From positions 3,367 to 67,366 of the forward strand of contig DIZW01000036.1 in assembly GCA_002428015.1 (NCBI GenBank): DNA of 64,000 bases, written 5' to 3'. Positions 1-10,914 of this stretch are shown in pieces. Every line of letters starts with the position of its first letter. Position 1 is the stretch's first letter. Source of the DNA: Oxalobacteraceae bacterium UBA6018 (GTDB lineage: Bacteria > Pseudomonadota > Gammaproteobacteria > Burkholderiales > Burkholderiaceae_D). The translations under genes were made by a program, and so were the position numbers. The notes below the pieces were generated by a model. That model was not told the DNA's origin and did no database searches. It saw only the letters and a program-made list of their open reading frames with translations.

Positions 1-666
1 GTCAACGCGCCGAAAGTGCTGCAGTCGGGCGAAGCCGTGTTCACCGCCGTCTGCTCGGCCTGCCACGCCACCGGCGCGGCCGGCGCACCGAAAGTGGGCG
101 ACGCCGGCGCCTGGGGCCCGCGCATCGCCCAGGGCTACGATACCCTGGTCAAGCACGCCCTCGAAGGCATCCGCGCCATGCCTGCCAAAGGCGGCAACCC
201 GGATCTGGACGACGTCGAAGTCGCGCGCGCGGTCGTGTACATGGCCAACAAAGGCGGCGCCAAGTTCAAGGAACCCGCCGTACCAGCAGCTGCGGCTAGC
301 GCCGCTGCATCGACGGCGGCACCGGCTGCGGCGCCAGCTGCAGCGGCCGCGGCGGCACCTTCGCCAGCACCTGCGGCGCCTCCAGCAGCCCCGGCCGCAC
401 CGGCCACGCTGGCCGCCGACGCCGGCAAGACCCTGTACTCGAGCACCTGCGTGGCCTGCCACGGCGGCGGCATCGCCGGCGCACCCAAGTTCGGCGACAA
501 GGCCGCCTGGGCGCCCCGCGTCAAGCAAGGCAGCGCGGTGCTGTATGAGCACGCTCTCAAGGGCTTCCAGGGCAAGGCCGGCATGATGCCACCGAAAGGC
601 GGCTCGTCCGCCTCCGACGACGAGGTCAAGGCCGCAGTCGACTATATGGCCGCGGCAGCGAAGTAA
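1..666 (+). CDS. diheme cytochrome c5-like protein (5' end missing)
   Basis: The reading frame is open from base 1, so the true start lies left of the window. Two class I cytochrome c domains are visible: haem motifs CSACH and CVACH, each followed by a Met-containing segment (MPAKGG, MPPKGG) that should supply the distal haem ligand. They are joined by an Ala/Pro-rich linker of about 50 residues. The GAPKVGD and GAPKFGD stretches after each haem site resemble the cytochrome c5 family. The likely role is periplasmic electron transfer. A strong terminator follows 25 bp after the stop, so this is the last gene of its transcript. Confidence 0.9.
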   Translation, partial: VNAPKVLQSGEAVFTAVCSACHATGAAGAPKVGDAGAWGPRIAQGYDTLVKHALEGIRAMPAKGGNPDLDDVEVARAVVYMANKGGAKFKEPAVPAAAASAAASTAAPAAAPAAAAAAAPSPAPAAPPAAPAAPATLAADAGKTLYSSTCVACHGGGIAGAPKFGDKAAWAPRVKQGSAVLYEHALKGFQGKAGMMPPKGGSSASDDEVKAAVDYMAAAAK

Positions 667-690
667 CTCTCCCGTCTTGCGCTTTGCTCA

Positions 691-712
691 ACCGCCCTCG
701 TGGGCGGTTTTT
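691..712 (+). terminator. Rho-independent terminator after the cytochrome gene
   Basis: A 7-bp perfect stem (ACCGCCC/GGGCGGT) with a 4-nt loop is followed by a T run. The rest of 713-953 holds no gene. It is AT-richer and contains a direct repeat TTGCCCATTG at 715 and 760, plus a weak -10-like TATATT at 895-900. Confidence 0.88.
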
Positions 713-953
713 GTTTGCCCATTGTACATGTGGCCTTTGCCACCGTGGCCGCCAAAGGGTTGCCCATTGGCCATACAAGTTAGATTTTACGCACAGTTAC
801 CGTGATAATCCATGCAAATGTCATGATCTTCGCACAATTCAGCTTGTTGTTTCTCGGTCGAAATCGCCAAATTTTGCGTTTTTCCATGCGGAACTATATT
901 GGTTCCGGTAAAGTTTAGCCCTTACGTTCCGCGTCTTTAACGAATTGGATATC

Positions 954-3371
954 ATGACTACTTCACTTCTCAAACCGAAGGCCCTGATGGTCCCGTCACT
1001 GTTTGTCTGCGCGATCTTGTCCGCATGCGGTGGCGGTGGCGCCTCATCGCCATCCGACCTCGTTGCCGCAGGTACCGTAAGCCCGGTTTCGATGTCGCCC
1101 GCCACCAGCTCCAGCACGGCCCCTGTCGCTAGCTCCACCCCTGCGACGATGAGCCCTCCACCGCCTCAACCGGCGCCAGTAACTGCTTCGGCACCCGTTG
1201 CCGCCGCCGGTACACTCATCCCCGCAGCCAGCGCTGCGGAAACGACGCCCGCGCCGGCAAGTTCTATGGCACCGCCACCGATGATGGCCCCGAGTACGCT
1301 CAGCCGCACCGCCTTGACCGACATCAGGGCCGAAAATGCTGGACCGGATCAAACCCAGGTTCCCATCACATTCGGACAACCTTTTCCCGTTGGCGCGCTA
1401 TTGCCGACCCAAACATTAGTCGGCCTATTGCCTGACGGGGGGACGATTCCGCTTCAAATGGATGTTAAAGCTACCCATCCGGACGGTTCGGTACGTCATG
1501 CCGTGATCTCTGCAGTATTGCCACATCTGACAGCTGGGCAGACCCAGTCGATCACTATCAGCAAAAGCATGGCTGCGGCAAAGAATACGTCCGTCGCAGC
1601 CGCCAGCCCACTCGCACTGCTCAATAGTGGATTTTCGACCGCGCTGAACATCACGGTTGATGGCCAGCTCTACAGCGCGTCTGCAGATGCCGCTTTGCGC
1701 AGCGGTACCTATACGACGTGGCTGCACGGCTCACTTGTGAACGAATACGTAATCGCGGTCCCGCTCAAAACGTCGGCTGGGGTGGAACATCCACACCTAA
1801 CGGCGCGCTTTTCCATCCGTTGGTATCAAGGGCTCAGCAAGAAGGCAAGGGTCGAAGTGGTTGTCGAGAACGACAAGACATTTACTGCCGCGCCGCGGAA
1901 CTTTACCTACGACGTCAACGTGCAAGTTGGCGGTCACACCGCATACACTCAGACTGGCCTCACGCACTATCATCATTCGCGCTGGCACAAGTTAATGTGG
2001 TGGGACGAAAGCGCGGCGCCATTGGTTAACTTGAAACACAACACTGCTTACTTGATTGCTACCAAGGCAGTGCCGAACTACGATCAGAGTGTTAAGATTG
2101 ACCCTCAGGCACTTTCCGCGTATGTCACCCAGCTCAAAACAGGGATGGTTGGACCAATGAAAATTGGCCCGGTGGTGGAATACATGCCTACCTCCGGCGG
2201 ACGACCCGACATTGGGCCATTGCCGAGCTGGTCGGTGGTATATATTCTGTCGATGGACCAGCGCGCGAAAGATATGATGCTGGCCGCAGGCGACGGTGCT
2301 GCGAGCTGGTCAATCCACTACCGCGACGAGAAAACCGGGCAAGCTGTGCGCTTGGATAACGATGTCAACCGTAAGATTTCCACCCATGGCAACCTAAATC
2401 ATCTCGGCCCCCTGCCCGTGCCGCGCTGCGCCAACAATGACTGGAATCTGTGCAAGACGCCCTACTCGGCCGACGCGGCACACCAACCTTCTTTGGCCTA
2501 CCTTCCATATCTGGTAACGGGTGACCAATACTATCTGGAAGAACTGCAATTTTGGGCCGCCTGGAACCCACTGGGAACCGATCCCGGTTACCATGGCTAC
2601 GAGCTCGGCCTGGTCCGCTGGGACCAGGTACGCGGTCAGGCATGGTCCATGCGCACCCTGGGCCAGGTTGCGTACATCACCCCAGACAGCGACGCGATGA
2701 AAGCCTACTGGCAAACCCAGCTAAACAACAATCTGGATTACTACAACACCTCATTTGTCATCAATAATCCGAACAATCTGGGCGCTTACGACGGCTCTGG
2801 CGCAGCCTCCTTCGACAACGTACAGTCGGCCCCTTGGCAGGACGATTTCCTTACCTGGAGTTTCGGCTATCTGAGCGAGCTCGGCTTCACCAAGGCAACG
2901 CCGATTCTTGCCTGGAAGTCGAAATATCCTGTCGGTCGAATGACCGCGCCCGGATTCTGCTTTATCGAAGGCGCCGCATACTTCCTGAATATTCGCCCGG
3001 CTCCCGGACAACCCGTGTATAAAACGTTTGCCGATGTCTACACCAATATGTACAAGGACAACCTGAACCTGGTCGATGATGATGGCCACGTACTAAAGAA
3101 TCCGCTCGGCCTCAAGTACATCGACCAGCCCTGCGGTAGCCAGGCGCAGGCCGACTGGCGCAGTGCGTCCGGCCCGTACACCTGGCAGCGCGGCCGGATG
3201 ACTGGGTATTCGTCGTCGCCAACAGGTTTTCCTTCGAATATGCAGCCGGCGTTGGCGGTCGCCGCCGCCAGCGGTATCCCAAATGCGTCGCTTGCGTGGA
3301 CGACCTTTATGAGTCGCTCGGTCAAGCCTGATTACAGTACGTCTCCGCAGTGGGCGATCGTACCGCGCTGA
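954..3371 (+). CDS. large secreted lipoprotein, possible RIFT-barrel polysaccharide-active protein
   Basis: The protein has about 805 residues. A TTG nine bases upstream is in frame, but ATG at 954 gives a clean signal peptide ending in a lipobox (ILSAC) followed by GGGG, so it is probably a lipoprotein. A Ser/Pro/Ala-rich linker follows for about 100 residues. The domain starting near ITFGQPFPVGALLPTQTL and continuing to HPDGSVRHAV resembles the N-terminal RIFT barrel of PcRGLX/YetA-like proteins. This is from memory and unconfirmed. The Trp/Tyr-rich C-terminal half could be an alpha/alpha barrel. Base composition is lower in GC than the neighbours, like the glycosyltransferase genes that follow. 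Its position suggests a role in processing or trimming a surface polysaccharide, which is inference only. Confidence 0.6.
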   Translation: MTTSLLKPKALMVPSLFVCAILSACGGGGASSPSDLVAAGTVSPVSMSPATSSSTAPVASSTPATMSPPPPQPAPVTASAPVAAAGTLIPAASAAETTPAPASSMAPPPMMAPSTLSRTALTDIRAENAGPDQTQVPITFGQPFPVGALLPTQTLVGLLPDGGTIPLQMDVKATHPDGSVRHAVISAVLPHLTAGQTQSITISKSMAAAKNTSVAAASPLALLNSGFSTALNITVDGQLYSASADAALRSGTYTTWLHGSLVNEYVIAVPLKTSAGVEHPHLTARFSIRWYQGLSKKARVEVVVENDKTFTAAPRNFTYDVNVQVGGHTAYTQTGLTHYHHSRWHKLMWWDESAAPLVNLKHNTAYLIATKAVPNYDQSVKIDPQALSAYVTQLKTGMVGPMKIGPVVEYMPTSGGRPDIGPLPSWSVVYILSMDQRAKDMMLAAGDGAASWSIHYRDEKTGQAVRLDNDVNRKISTHGNLNHLGPLPVPRCANNDWNLCKTPYSADAAHQPSLAYLPYLVTGDQYYLEELQFWAAWNPLGTDPGYHGYELGLVRWDQVRGQAWSMRTLGQVAYITPDSDAMKAYWQTQLNNNLDYYNTSFVINNPNNLGAYDGSGAASFDNVQSAPWQDDFLTWSFGYLSELGFTKATPILAWKSKYPVGRMTAPGFCFIEGAAYFLNIRPAPGQPVYKTFADVYTNMYKDNLNLVDDDGHVLKNPLGLKYIDQPCGSQAQADWRSASGPYTWQRGRMTGYSSSPTGFPSNMQPALAVAAASGIPNASLAWTTFMSRSVKPDYSTSPQWAIVPR

Positions 3372-3392
3372 TCTGCGCGCCCACTCACATGT

Positions 3393-3431
3393 AACCACAT
3401 GGCCGACCGCCAGGTCAGCCATGTGGTTTTT
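3393..3431 (+). terminator. Rho-independent terminator after the lipoprotein gene
   Basis: An 11-bp perfect stem (AACCACATGGC/GCCATGTGGTT) has a loop that can pair further (GACC/GGTC) and is followed by TTTTT. It separates the lipoprotein gene from the glycosyltransferase gene that starts only 24 bp beyond, so the latter needs its own promoter or read-through. Confidence 0.85.
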
Positions 3432-3454
3432 GCTATTTAACGCGAAAGTGCAAT

Positions 3455-4594
3455 ATGCAGGATTTGATGCCCGGGGTGTTGTTTACAATGCGTTACCCGG
3501 ACAATATTGGTTACGTGTGGGACACGATCGCCCGACTGCGCGACCTGGCCGCAGCGCTGCTGGCCCAACAGGCACGCTGCCTGGTTGCCTATCCCACCCT
3601 GACCGGCCAGCCGAGCTATCGGTTCCAGTTCGCCGAGCCCGTGGCGCTCGATGTCTACGATGCGTCGGCCGGCGCCAGCGTCCGGATTGCGCATTTCGTA
3701 AAGGAGCACAACATCAAGGTGGTCGTGTTCATGAGCGCGTTGCCCAATACCGTCAATCTCAGGCTGCTACGCGCGCTCGGAGTGCGCACCTTGAATACGG
3801 AAAACAACGGCTTCGATCATATCGGGCCCGATCGCGCCCCGGTCCAGCTGATCAAGTGGCTCATGCGCAGCGTGCTGGGCCGCCAGACCCACGATTTACA
3901 TTTGGCAAACAGTGCCGCGCAACACCGCTTTCTTGCGTCGCATGCAAAGATACCGGCGCGTCGCCTGCGGCTGATGGAAGACGGGGTCGATTGCGTGCGC
4001 TTCATCCCCGGCGACCAGCGCGCGGCGCGTGCGGCGACCGGACTTCAACAGGACTGGACGTGGATCATTTGCGTGTCGCAGGCGCGGCCGGAAAAGCGGC
4101 TCGACGCCATTGTCCGGCTTGCCCAGCAGGTCATGCAGGCGCGCCCGGACATCCCGCTTGGTTTCGTGTATGTGGGCGACGGCGCGGCGGTGGCGCCGTG
4201 CAAGCAACTGGCCGCCACGTTGGGTATCGCCGACCGGTTTCACTTCGCGGGCCGCCAATCTGACCTTGTGCCTTATTATCGAGCCGCAGACTTCATGGTG
4301 CACGCTGCGGAAATGGAGAGCTTCGGACTGGCGATCGTGGAAGCGATGGCATGTGGACGTCCTGTGATCGCGTGCGCCGCGGCAGGGCCGCGTGAAACGA
4401 TCCGTAATGGATCAACCGGCAAACTGGTCCCAGTCAATGACCTGGAGGGCTTGGCCGGCGCGGTGCTCGCATACCTGGATGCGCCCGCGCTCGTGGCCGA
4501 ACACGGCGCCAATGCTCGTGCGCACGTGGTGGCGAGCTACAATCTGCAGCGCCAAGCTGATCAGCTGGCGAAGTACATCATCGACTTCCTTTAA
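3455..4594 (+). CDS. GT4-family glycosyltransferase
   Basis: The protein is about 379 aa with the two-Rossmann GT-B layout. The C-terminal half has the GT4 signature: a VSQARPEKRLD segment after the linker, a GDG turn, and the E-x7-E motif in ESFGLAIVE followed by AMACGRPVI. It would transfer a sugar from a nucleotide-sugar donor, probably retaining, at the cytoplasmic membrane face. The ribosome site is poor, and ATG at 3488 (MRYPDNIGYV) is an equally good start. It lies in the AT-richer block with a second glycosyltransferase and a flippase, which supports a surface-glycan role. Confidence 0.85.
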   Translation: MQDLMPGVLFTMRYPDNIGYVWDTIARLRDLAAALLAQQARCLVAYPTLTGQPSYRFQFAEPVALDVYDASAGASVRIAHFVKEHNIKVVVFMSALPNTVNLRLLRALGVRTLNTENNGFDHIGPDRAPVQLIKWLMRSVLGRQTHDLHLANSAAQHRFLASHAKIPARRLRLMEDGVDCVRFIPGDQRAARAATGLQQDWTWIICVSQARPEKRLDAIVRLAQQVMQARPDIPLGFVYVGDGAAVAPCKQLAATLGIADRFHFAGRQSDLVPYYRAADFMVHAAEMESFGLAIVEAMACGRPVIACAAAGPRETIRNGSTGKLVPVNDLEGLAGAVLAYLDAPALVAEHGANARAHVVASYNLQRQADQLAKYIIDFL

Positions 4595-4675
4595 ACAACA
4601 CTTTTGTCGTACTTACCAATATAATCACTAATATTGCTACATCTCAATAGCATTTAAATACACAAGGGGTAGGGA

Positions 4676-5608
4676 ATGAATTTGATTAACTCTGTGATCG
4701 CGCGTGCCAAACGGGACTTCTTCCGTTGGCACTATTCGCGCGCATCCCACAGCGTTCTAAGGACAAAACCGGTTGCAAAGGGAACGCTACCGTTCATGCT
4801 GTTGTCGATGGTGCAGCCGCGTGATGTCGTTTCCTACTTGGTGGCGGTCAAGTCGTTCACGCACTTCTTGAACCCTGCACGTATTGTCGTGGTCTGTGAC
4901 CCGGCAATGACAGCTGATGATTGTGCCACTCTCAGCAAGCACATTCCCCATCTCGAATTGCGCCGCGCGGACGAATTTACCGATCCGCGCATTCCACGTG
5001 GGGGCACTTGGGAGCGCCTATTCGCAATCGCCGGCTACGCGGCGGACAACTATGTAGTCCAACTCGACGCTGACACCGTCACGATTCAGCCGATTCCGGA
5101 AGTGCTCGCTGCGATCGAGGCTAGATGCGGCTTCGTGCTGGTCGAAAAGAGCTCGACCTGCATGTTGTCCCTTGAAGAAATTCGCAACATCACCGTGCCC
5201 AAGCTGCGGCCGAATCCGCACGTGCAAAGCATGTCTGAAGCGACGATGGCAACAGTCGGGCTACCGCCTGGAGCCCGCTACGTACGCGGCTGCTCCGGCT
5301 TTGCGGGGTTCCCGCCAACATTGACCATGCGTGAAGAGATGCTCGATTTTTCCAAGCGTATGTTCGACGAGCTGGGCGAACACTGGAAACGCTGGGGTAC
5401 CGAACAGGTGACATCGAACTATCTGGTGGCGAACTCCCATGGCGCCGTCACCTTGCCCTTTCCTAAATTCGGTACCCCCAATCATGCCACCGCGGAAACC
5501 GCATTCTTTCACTTCATCGGTTCAATGCGATTCATCAACAGCCATTACGCCGCCACATCGGTCGAAGCAATCGGCCTGATCAATAGCCAGCAATCCACCG
5601 GCGCCTAA
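4676..5608 (+). CDS. GT-A-type glycosyltransferase-like protein
   Basis: The protein is 310 aa with a good ribosome site (AAGGGG) before the ATG. A GT-A fold is suggested by the N-terminal segment MLLSMVQPRDVVSYLVAVKS, with a strand and VVVCDP, and by the DxD-like metal site in VVQLDADTVT near residue 129. Both resemble GT8-like and other nucleotide-diphospho-sugar transferases. No specific family is recognised. It sits between the GT4 enzyme and the flippase and shares their lower GC. The 81-bp gap before it is AT-rich and contains TATAAT at 4620, without a convincing -35. Confidence 0.65.
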   Translation: MNLINSVIARAKRDFFRWHYSRASHSVLRTKPVAKGTLPFMLLSMVQPRDVVSYLVAVKSFTHFLNPARIVVVCDPAMTADDCATLSKHIPHLELRRADEFTDPRIPRGGTWERLFAIAGYAADNYVVQLDADTVTIQPIPEVLAAIEARCGFVLVEKSSTCMLSLEEIRNITVPKLRPNPHVQSMSEATMATVGLPPGARYVRGCSGFAGFPPTLTMREEMLDFSKRMFDELGEHWKRWGTEQVTSNYLVANSHGAVTLPFPKFGTPNHATAETAFFHFIGSMRFINSHYAATSVEAIGLINSQQSTGA

Positions 5609-5648
5609 TCACCCCTGCGTATCTGCATCCAATTGAACAAAGTACGCC

Positions 5649-7100
5649 ATGGCTAATCTGCGCCGATCATTGATCATCAATTTTTTTTCATCGACCGGTT
5701 CAACGTTGATGAAATTCGTCGTCAGCGTTGTACTTGCACGTATCCTCTCCCCCGGAGAGATCGGCGTGTTCTCGATGACCGTCGTATTCGTCAATATTGC
5801 TCACATTTTCCGTGATTTCGGGGTCGGCAGTTACCTCCAGCGCGAACCGGAACTCACCACCGACAAGATGCGCTCGGCCATCGGCGTCGCCTACGCGTCG
5901 TCATGGATGATAGCTCTGGTTCTCTTCTGCGCGAGTGGGGCGATCGCACACTGGTTCAAGGAACCGCAAATGGTCCCGGTCATGCGGGTGTTGTCCATGG
6001 GCTTTGTGCTCATTCCATTCGGATCGATTACGAGCGCGCTACTCACGCGGGAATTTGCGGCGGAAAAGCAGGCGATCGTCAATATGGCCGGCACGACCAG
6101 TTATTGTGCTAGTTGCCTGATTCTGGGCTGGATGGGATTTGGCAGCATGAGCCTAGCTTGGGCGAATCTGATCAATATTTTGGTCTGCGCGCTCGTGTAT
6201 ATTCCCCTGCGGCCGGCGGGTGTACCCTGGATGCCCGCATTCCGCCACTGGAAAAGCGTCGTGCATTTCGGCGTGGGCAGCATTATTTCAAACTGCGCCG
6301 TCGCGATCGAAAACGCCATACCCGACATTTTGCTGGGAAAGTTGGGCAGCGCCAGCATGGTCGGCCTGTTCAGCCGCGCCAACTCCACCGTCACAATTTT
6401 CACCCACGTTGCCGGTTCCACAGTCAGTTACGGCGCCGTGTCGTACCTCTCGAAGAGTCACCACAAAGGCGATTCACTCAGTCCAATCCTGGCGCGCGCG
6501 ACCGCGTTACTGACCGGGATCGGATGGCCGGCGCTGGCGTTGACCGCGGTGCTTGGGCGAGACATCGTCCTGGCACTGTATGGCGACAAATGGTTAGATA
6601 GCGTCCCTGCGATCTTGCCATTAACCGCTGCCGCCGGCATCATCATGCTATTTCACTACACCCCGATGGCACTGACCGCCATTGGGCGCCCCTATCTGGG
6701 GGCGGTGCCAGTCTTCGTTACCATCCTGAGCCGAATTCTCATCGGCGTGGCGCTGTTTGACCATACGCTATCGATGTTCGCTTGGGCAATCTTGCTGGCA
6801 ACCCTGTGCGCAGCCCCCGTGATGGCATACCAGCAGAATTACTACTTCGGTCTTTCTGCGGCCGGCAACATCCGAGTCATGGCGCCAAGCGCCTTCGCCA
6901 GCGCAGCCTGCGCGCTGGCCGCTTATCTGATGAACCATTTAATACCAGAGTCGCTGGGCGCGCTCACGCGCTTGTTGATGATGGCTGCCCCATTAGCGGC
7001 AGTGTGGTATCTGTCGCTGCGCGCGTCAAATCATGTGCTGGTAGACGAAATCCACCACGTTGTGGGGGGAATCTACGCCCGCTTCACGCGCCCAGCCTAG
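5649..7100 (+). CDS. Wzx-type oligosaccharide flippase (MOP/PST family)
   Basis: The 483-aa polytopic membrane protein has the conserved start of lipopolysaccharide flippases: an SLIINFFSSTGSTLMKF-like helix, then VLARILSPGEIGVFSMT and IFRDFGVGSYLQRE. Roughly 12 to 14 hydrophobic segments follow. The family moves undecaprenyl-linked oligosaccharides across the inner membrane. No Wzy polymerase or initiating transferase is present next to it. The locus ends here against the convergent M13 peptidase gene, so the set is either incomplete or works with genes elsewhere. Confidence 0.87.
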   Translation: MANLRRSLIINFFSSTGSTLMKFVVSVVLARILSPGEIGVFSMTVVFVNIAHIFRDFGVGSYLQREPELTTDKMRSAIGVAYASSWMIALVLFCASGAIAHWFKEPQMVPVMRVLSMGFVLIPFGSITSALLTREFAAEKQAIVNMAGTTSYCASCLILGWMGFGSMSLAWANLINILVCALVYIPLRPAGVPWMPAFRHWKSVVHFGVGSIISNCAVAIENAIPDILLGKLGSASMVGLFSRANSTVTIFTHVAGSTVSYGAVSYLSKSHHKGDSLSPILARATALLTGIGWPALALTAVLGRDIVLALYGDKWLDSVPAILPLTAAAGIIMLFHYTPMALTAIGRPYLGAVPVFVTILSRILIGVALFDHTLSMFAWAILLATLCAAPVMAYQQNYYFGLSAAGNIRVMAPSAFASAACALAAYLMNHLIPESLGALTRLLMMAAPLAAVWYLSLRASNHVLVDEIHHVVGGIYARFTRPA

Positions 7101-7148
7101 CCCAACCAGGATGGAATGGGCTGGCCAGCGCGCGGCGCCGCTAGCCGC

Positions 7149-9176
7149 CTACCAGATCGTTACGCGCTCCTGCGGCGGCAGGTACATGGCGTCGCCCGGC
7201 TTGACCCCGAAAGCCTCGTAGAACCCCGGCTGGTTCATCATGCTGCCGTTGGCGCGGAACCGGCCCGGCGCATGCGGGTCGGTCTTGATCTGCACGATCT
7301 GCTGGGCCTCGCGCATCGTCACCCGCCATACCCGTCCGAAGCCCATGAAAAAGCGCTGCGCTCCGGTGAAGCCGTCGATCACCGGAGCCGCCTGGCCGCC
7401 CAGCGACAGCTGGTAAGCCTTGTAGGCGATCGCCACGCCGGCGTTGTCGGCGATGTTCTCCCCCAGCGTCAGCGCGCCGTTGACATGGTAGCCGGGCAGC
7501 GGGCTGTAGCCGTCGTACTGCCTGGTCAGGCGCGCGGCCTTGGCGTCGAACTTGGCGCGGTCCTCCGGGGTCCACCAGTCGCGCAGGTTGCCCTCGCCGT
7601 CGAACTGGCTGCCCTTGTCGTCGAAGCCGTGGCTGATCTCGTGCCCGATCACCGCGCCGATGGCGCCGTAATTGACCGCGTCGTCGGCGCGCACGTCGAA
7701 GAATGGCGGCTGCAGGATCGAGGCCGGGAACACGATCTCGTTCATGGCCGCGTTGTAGTACGCATTGACGGTTTGCGGCGTCATGTGCCACTCGCCGCGC
7801 TCGACCGGTTTGCCGAGCTTGTTGATGTCGCGCGCGTAGGCAAAGGCGCGTGCGCGCATCACGTTGCCGGCCAGGTCGTCGCGCATGACCGACAGCGCCG
7901 CGTAGTCGCGCCACTTGTCGGGGTAGCCGATCTTGGCGTGAAAGCTGGCCAGCTTGGCCTGCGCCTGCTGCCGGGTCGCGGGGCTCATCCAGTCGAGCGT
8001 GTCGATGCTGGCCTTGTAGGCGGCCAGCAGGTTGGCCACCAGGGTCTGCATGCGCGCCTTGCGCTCGGGCGGGAAGTAGCGCGCCACGTACTGCTTGCCC
8101 AGCGCTTCGCCGAGCGCGCCTTCGACCACGGCCACGCCCCGCTTCCAGCGCGGCTGGTTCTGCGCCGCCCCGGTCAGGACGGTGCCGTAGAACGCGAAGT
8201 CGGCGTCGACGAAGCGGGCCGACAGGTAAGGCGCGTAGGCGCGCACCAGCTGCCACTCGAAATAGGCCTTCCACGCTTCCAGGCTGGTGGCGCCGAGCAC
8301 GCGGTCGAAAGCGGCCAGGTAGCTCGGCTGGCTGACGATCACGTCATCGGTCTTGTTGGCCACGCCGGCCGCGGCCAGCGCGCGTCCCCAGTCGTAGGCG
8401 GGGGTAAGCGCGGCCAGCTGGCGCCGGTCGACCTTGTTGTAGCGCTTGACCGGGTCGCGGTTCTCGACTCGGGTCCACTGGGCCTCGGCCAGCGCCGTCT
8501 CGAGCGCGAGCACTTGCGCCGCCGCGCCGCCCGCGTCCGGCGCGCCCACCATGGCCAGCATGGTCTCGATGTGGGCCTGGTAGCGCGCGCGCACCGCGGC
8601 CAGCTTGGCGTCGCCCAGCTTGAGGTAGTAGTCGCGGTCCGGCAGGCCCAGGCCGGACTGGCCGATGTAGGCCGCGTAGCGGGTCGAGGCGCGGCTGTCC
8701 TGGGCCACGGAGAGCGCGTACGGCAGCGCCACGCCAAGCTGGGCCAGATGGGCGATCAGCGCCGGAATGGCCTTCTTATCGCGCAGCATGCGGATGCGCG
8801 CCAGCTCGCCCGTCAACGGCTTGTAGCCGCGCTCTTCCAGGCGCGCCTGGTCCATGAAGCTGGCGTACAGGTCGGCGATCTTGCGCGCCTCGCCGCCGGC
8901 GCCCGCGGCCGGGTCGGCCTGGTCCGCCTCGATCAGGGCGCGCAGCTGGGGCGTGGTCTCGTCGCGCAGCTGCATGAAGGTGCCCCAGCTCGCTTTGTCG
9001 GCCGGAATCTGGGCACTCTTGAGCCAGGCGCCGTTCAGGTAGGTGTAGAAATCGTCCTGGGGACGCACCGAGGCGTCGATGTCGCGCAGGTCGATCCCGG
9101 AAACGGGCGCGGGCTCGCCGGCGTGGACGCAGGCGGCGAGGCCCAAGGCGAGCGTGCTGAGTATGGCTTTTTTCAC
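7149..9176 (-). CDS. M13-family (neprilysin-like) zinc metallopeptidase
   Basis: The zinc site HEISH is at about residues 512-516, followed by GFDDKGSQFDGEGNLRDWW. A downstream GENIADNAG supplies the third ligand, and a NAYYN-type substrate-binding motif (VNAYYNAAMNE) precedes the zinc site, all typical of M13 enzymes. I start at GTG 9176 because AAGGA lies just upstream and it gives a signal sequence directly (KKAILSTLALGLAAC). That sequence could be read by signal peptidase I or II. An ATG 48 bp upstream would only add non-signal residues. The length of about 675 aa is normal for the family. It probably degrades oligopeptides in the periplasm or at the surface. It is divergent from the ctp gene. 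Confidence 0.93.
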   Translation of the reverse strand: MKKAILSTLALGLAACVHAGEPAPVSGIDLRDIDASVRPQDDFYTYLNGAWLKSAQIPADKASWGTFMQLRDETTPQLRALIEADQADPAAGAGGEARKIADLYASFMDQARLEERGYKPLTGELARIRMLRDKKAIPALIAHLAQLGVALPYALSVAQDSRASTRYAAYIGQSGLGLPDRDYYLKLGDAKLAAVRARYQAHIETMLAMVGAPDAGGAAAQVLALETALAEAQWTRVENRDPVKRYNKVDRRQLAALTPAYDWGRALAAAGVANKTDDVIVSQPSYLAAFDRVLGATSLEAWKAYFEWQLVRAYAPYLSARFVDADFAFYGTVLTGAAQNQPRWKRGVAVVEGALGEALGKQYVARYFPPERKARMQTLVANLLAAYKASIDTLDWMSPATRQQAQAKLASFHAKIGYPDKWRDYAALSVMRDDLAGNVMRARAFAYARDINKLGKPVERGEWHMTPQTVNAYYNAAMNEIVFPASILQPPFFDVRADDAVNYGAIGAVIGHEISHGFDDKGSQFDGEGNLRDWWTPEDRAKFDAKAARLTRQYDGYSPLPGYHVNGALTLGENIADNAGVAIAYKAYQLSLGGQAAPVIDGFTGAQRFFMGFGRVWRVTMREAQQIVQIKTDPHAPGRFRANGSMMNQPGFYEAFGVKPGDAMYLPPQERVTIW

Positions 9177-9417
9177 ATCGGGTCCTTGGTAAGGATGGCG
9201 GCGGACTGGGCTTGTGGCCGGCAACAGGCAATTCTAGCGCCGGCGCCCGCGCCGCACCGGCGCACGCCCGTTTTTTTGCTTTGCGCGAGACCCGGCCGGC
9301 GCGCCGCAAGGTTTTGCCCGCGCCGGCACACCGTGCCGGGCGAGTTCGGGTTTATACTGGATTCGCACACTGCCGGCGCGCGGCGCCTGGCATATCAATC
9401 TTGTATCGGGTGATCTC

Positions 9418-10842
<1,425 letters not shown>

Positions 10843-10914
10843 CTGCGCGCCGCCCGCGGCGCCGGTCGATGGCGCGATGGCGGGCGATGGGGCCGTCAGG
10901 CTGGCGGGGCTGTG

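Noticed and set aside
7116..9413. 765-codon open frame on the plus strand opposite the M13 peptidase
   Set aside because: It is the antisense shadow of a high-GC gene. The translation is low-complexity (Arg/Val/Ala/Gly) with no recognisable domain, while the minus strand carries all M13 motifs.
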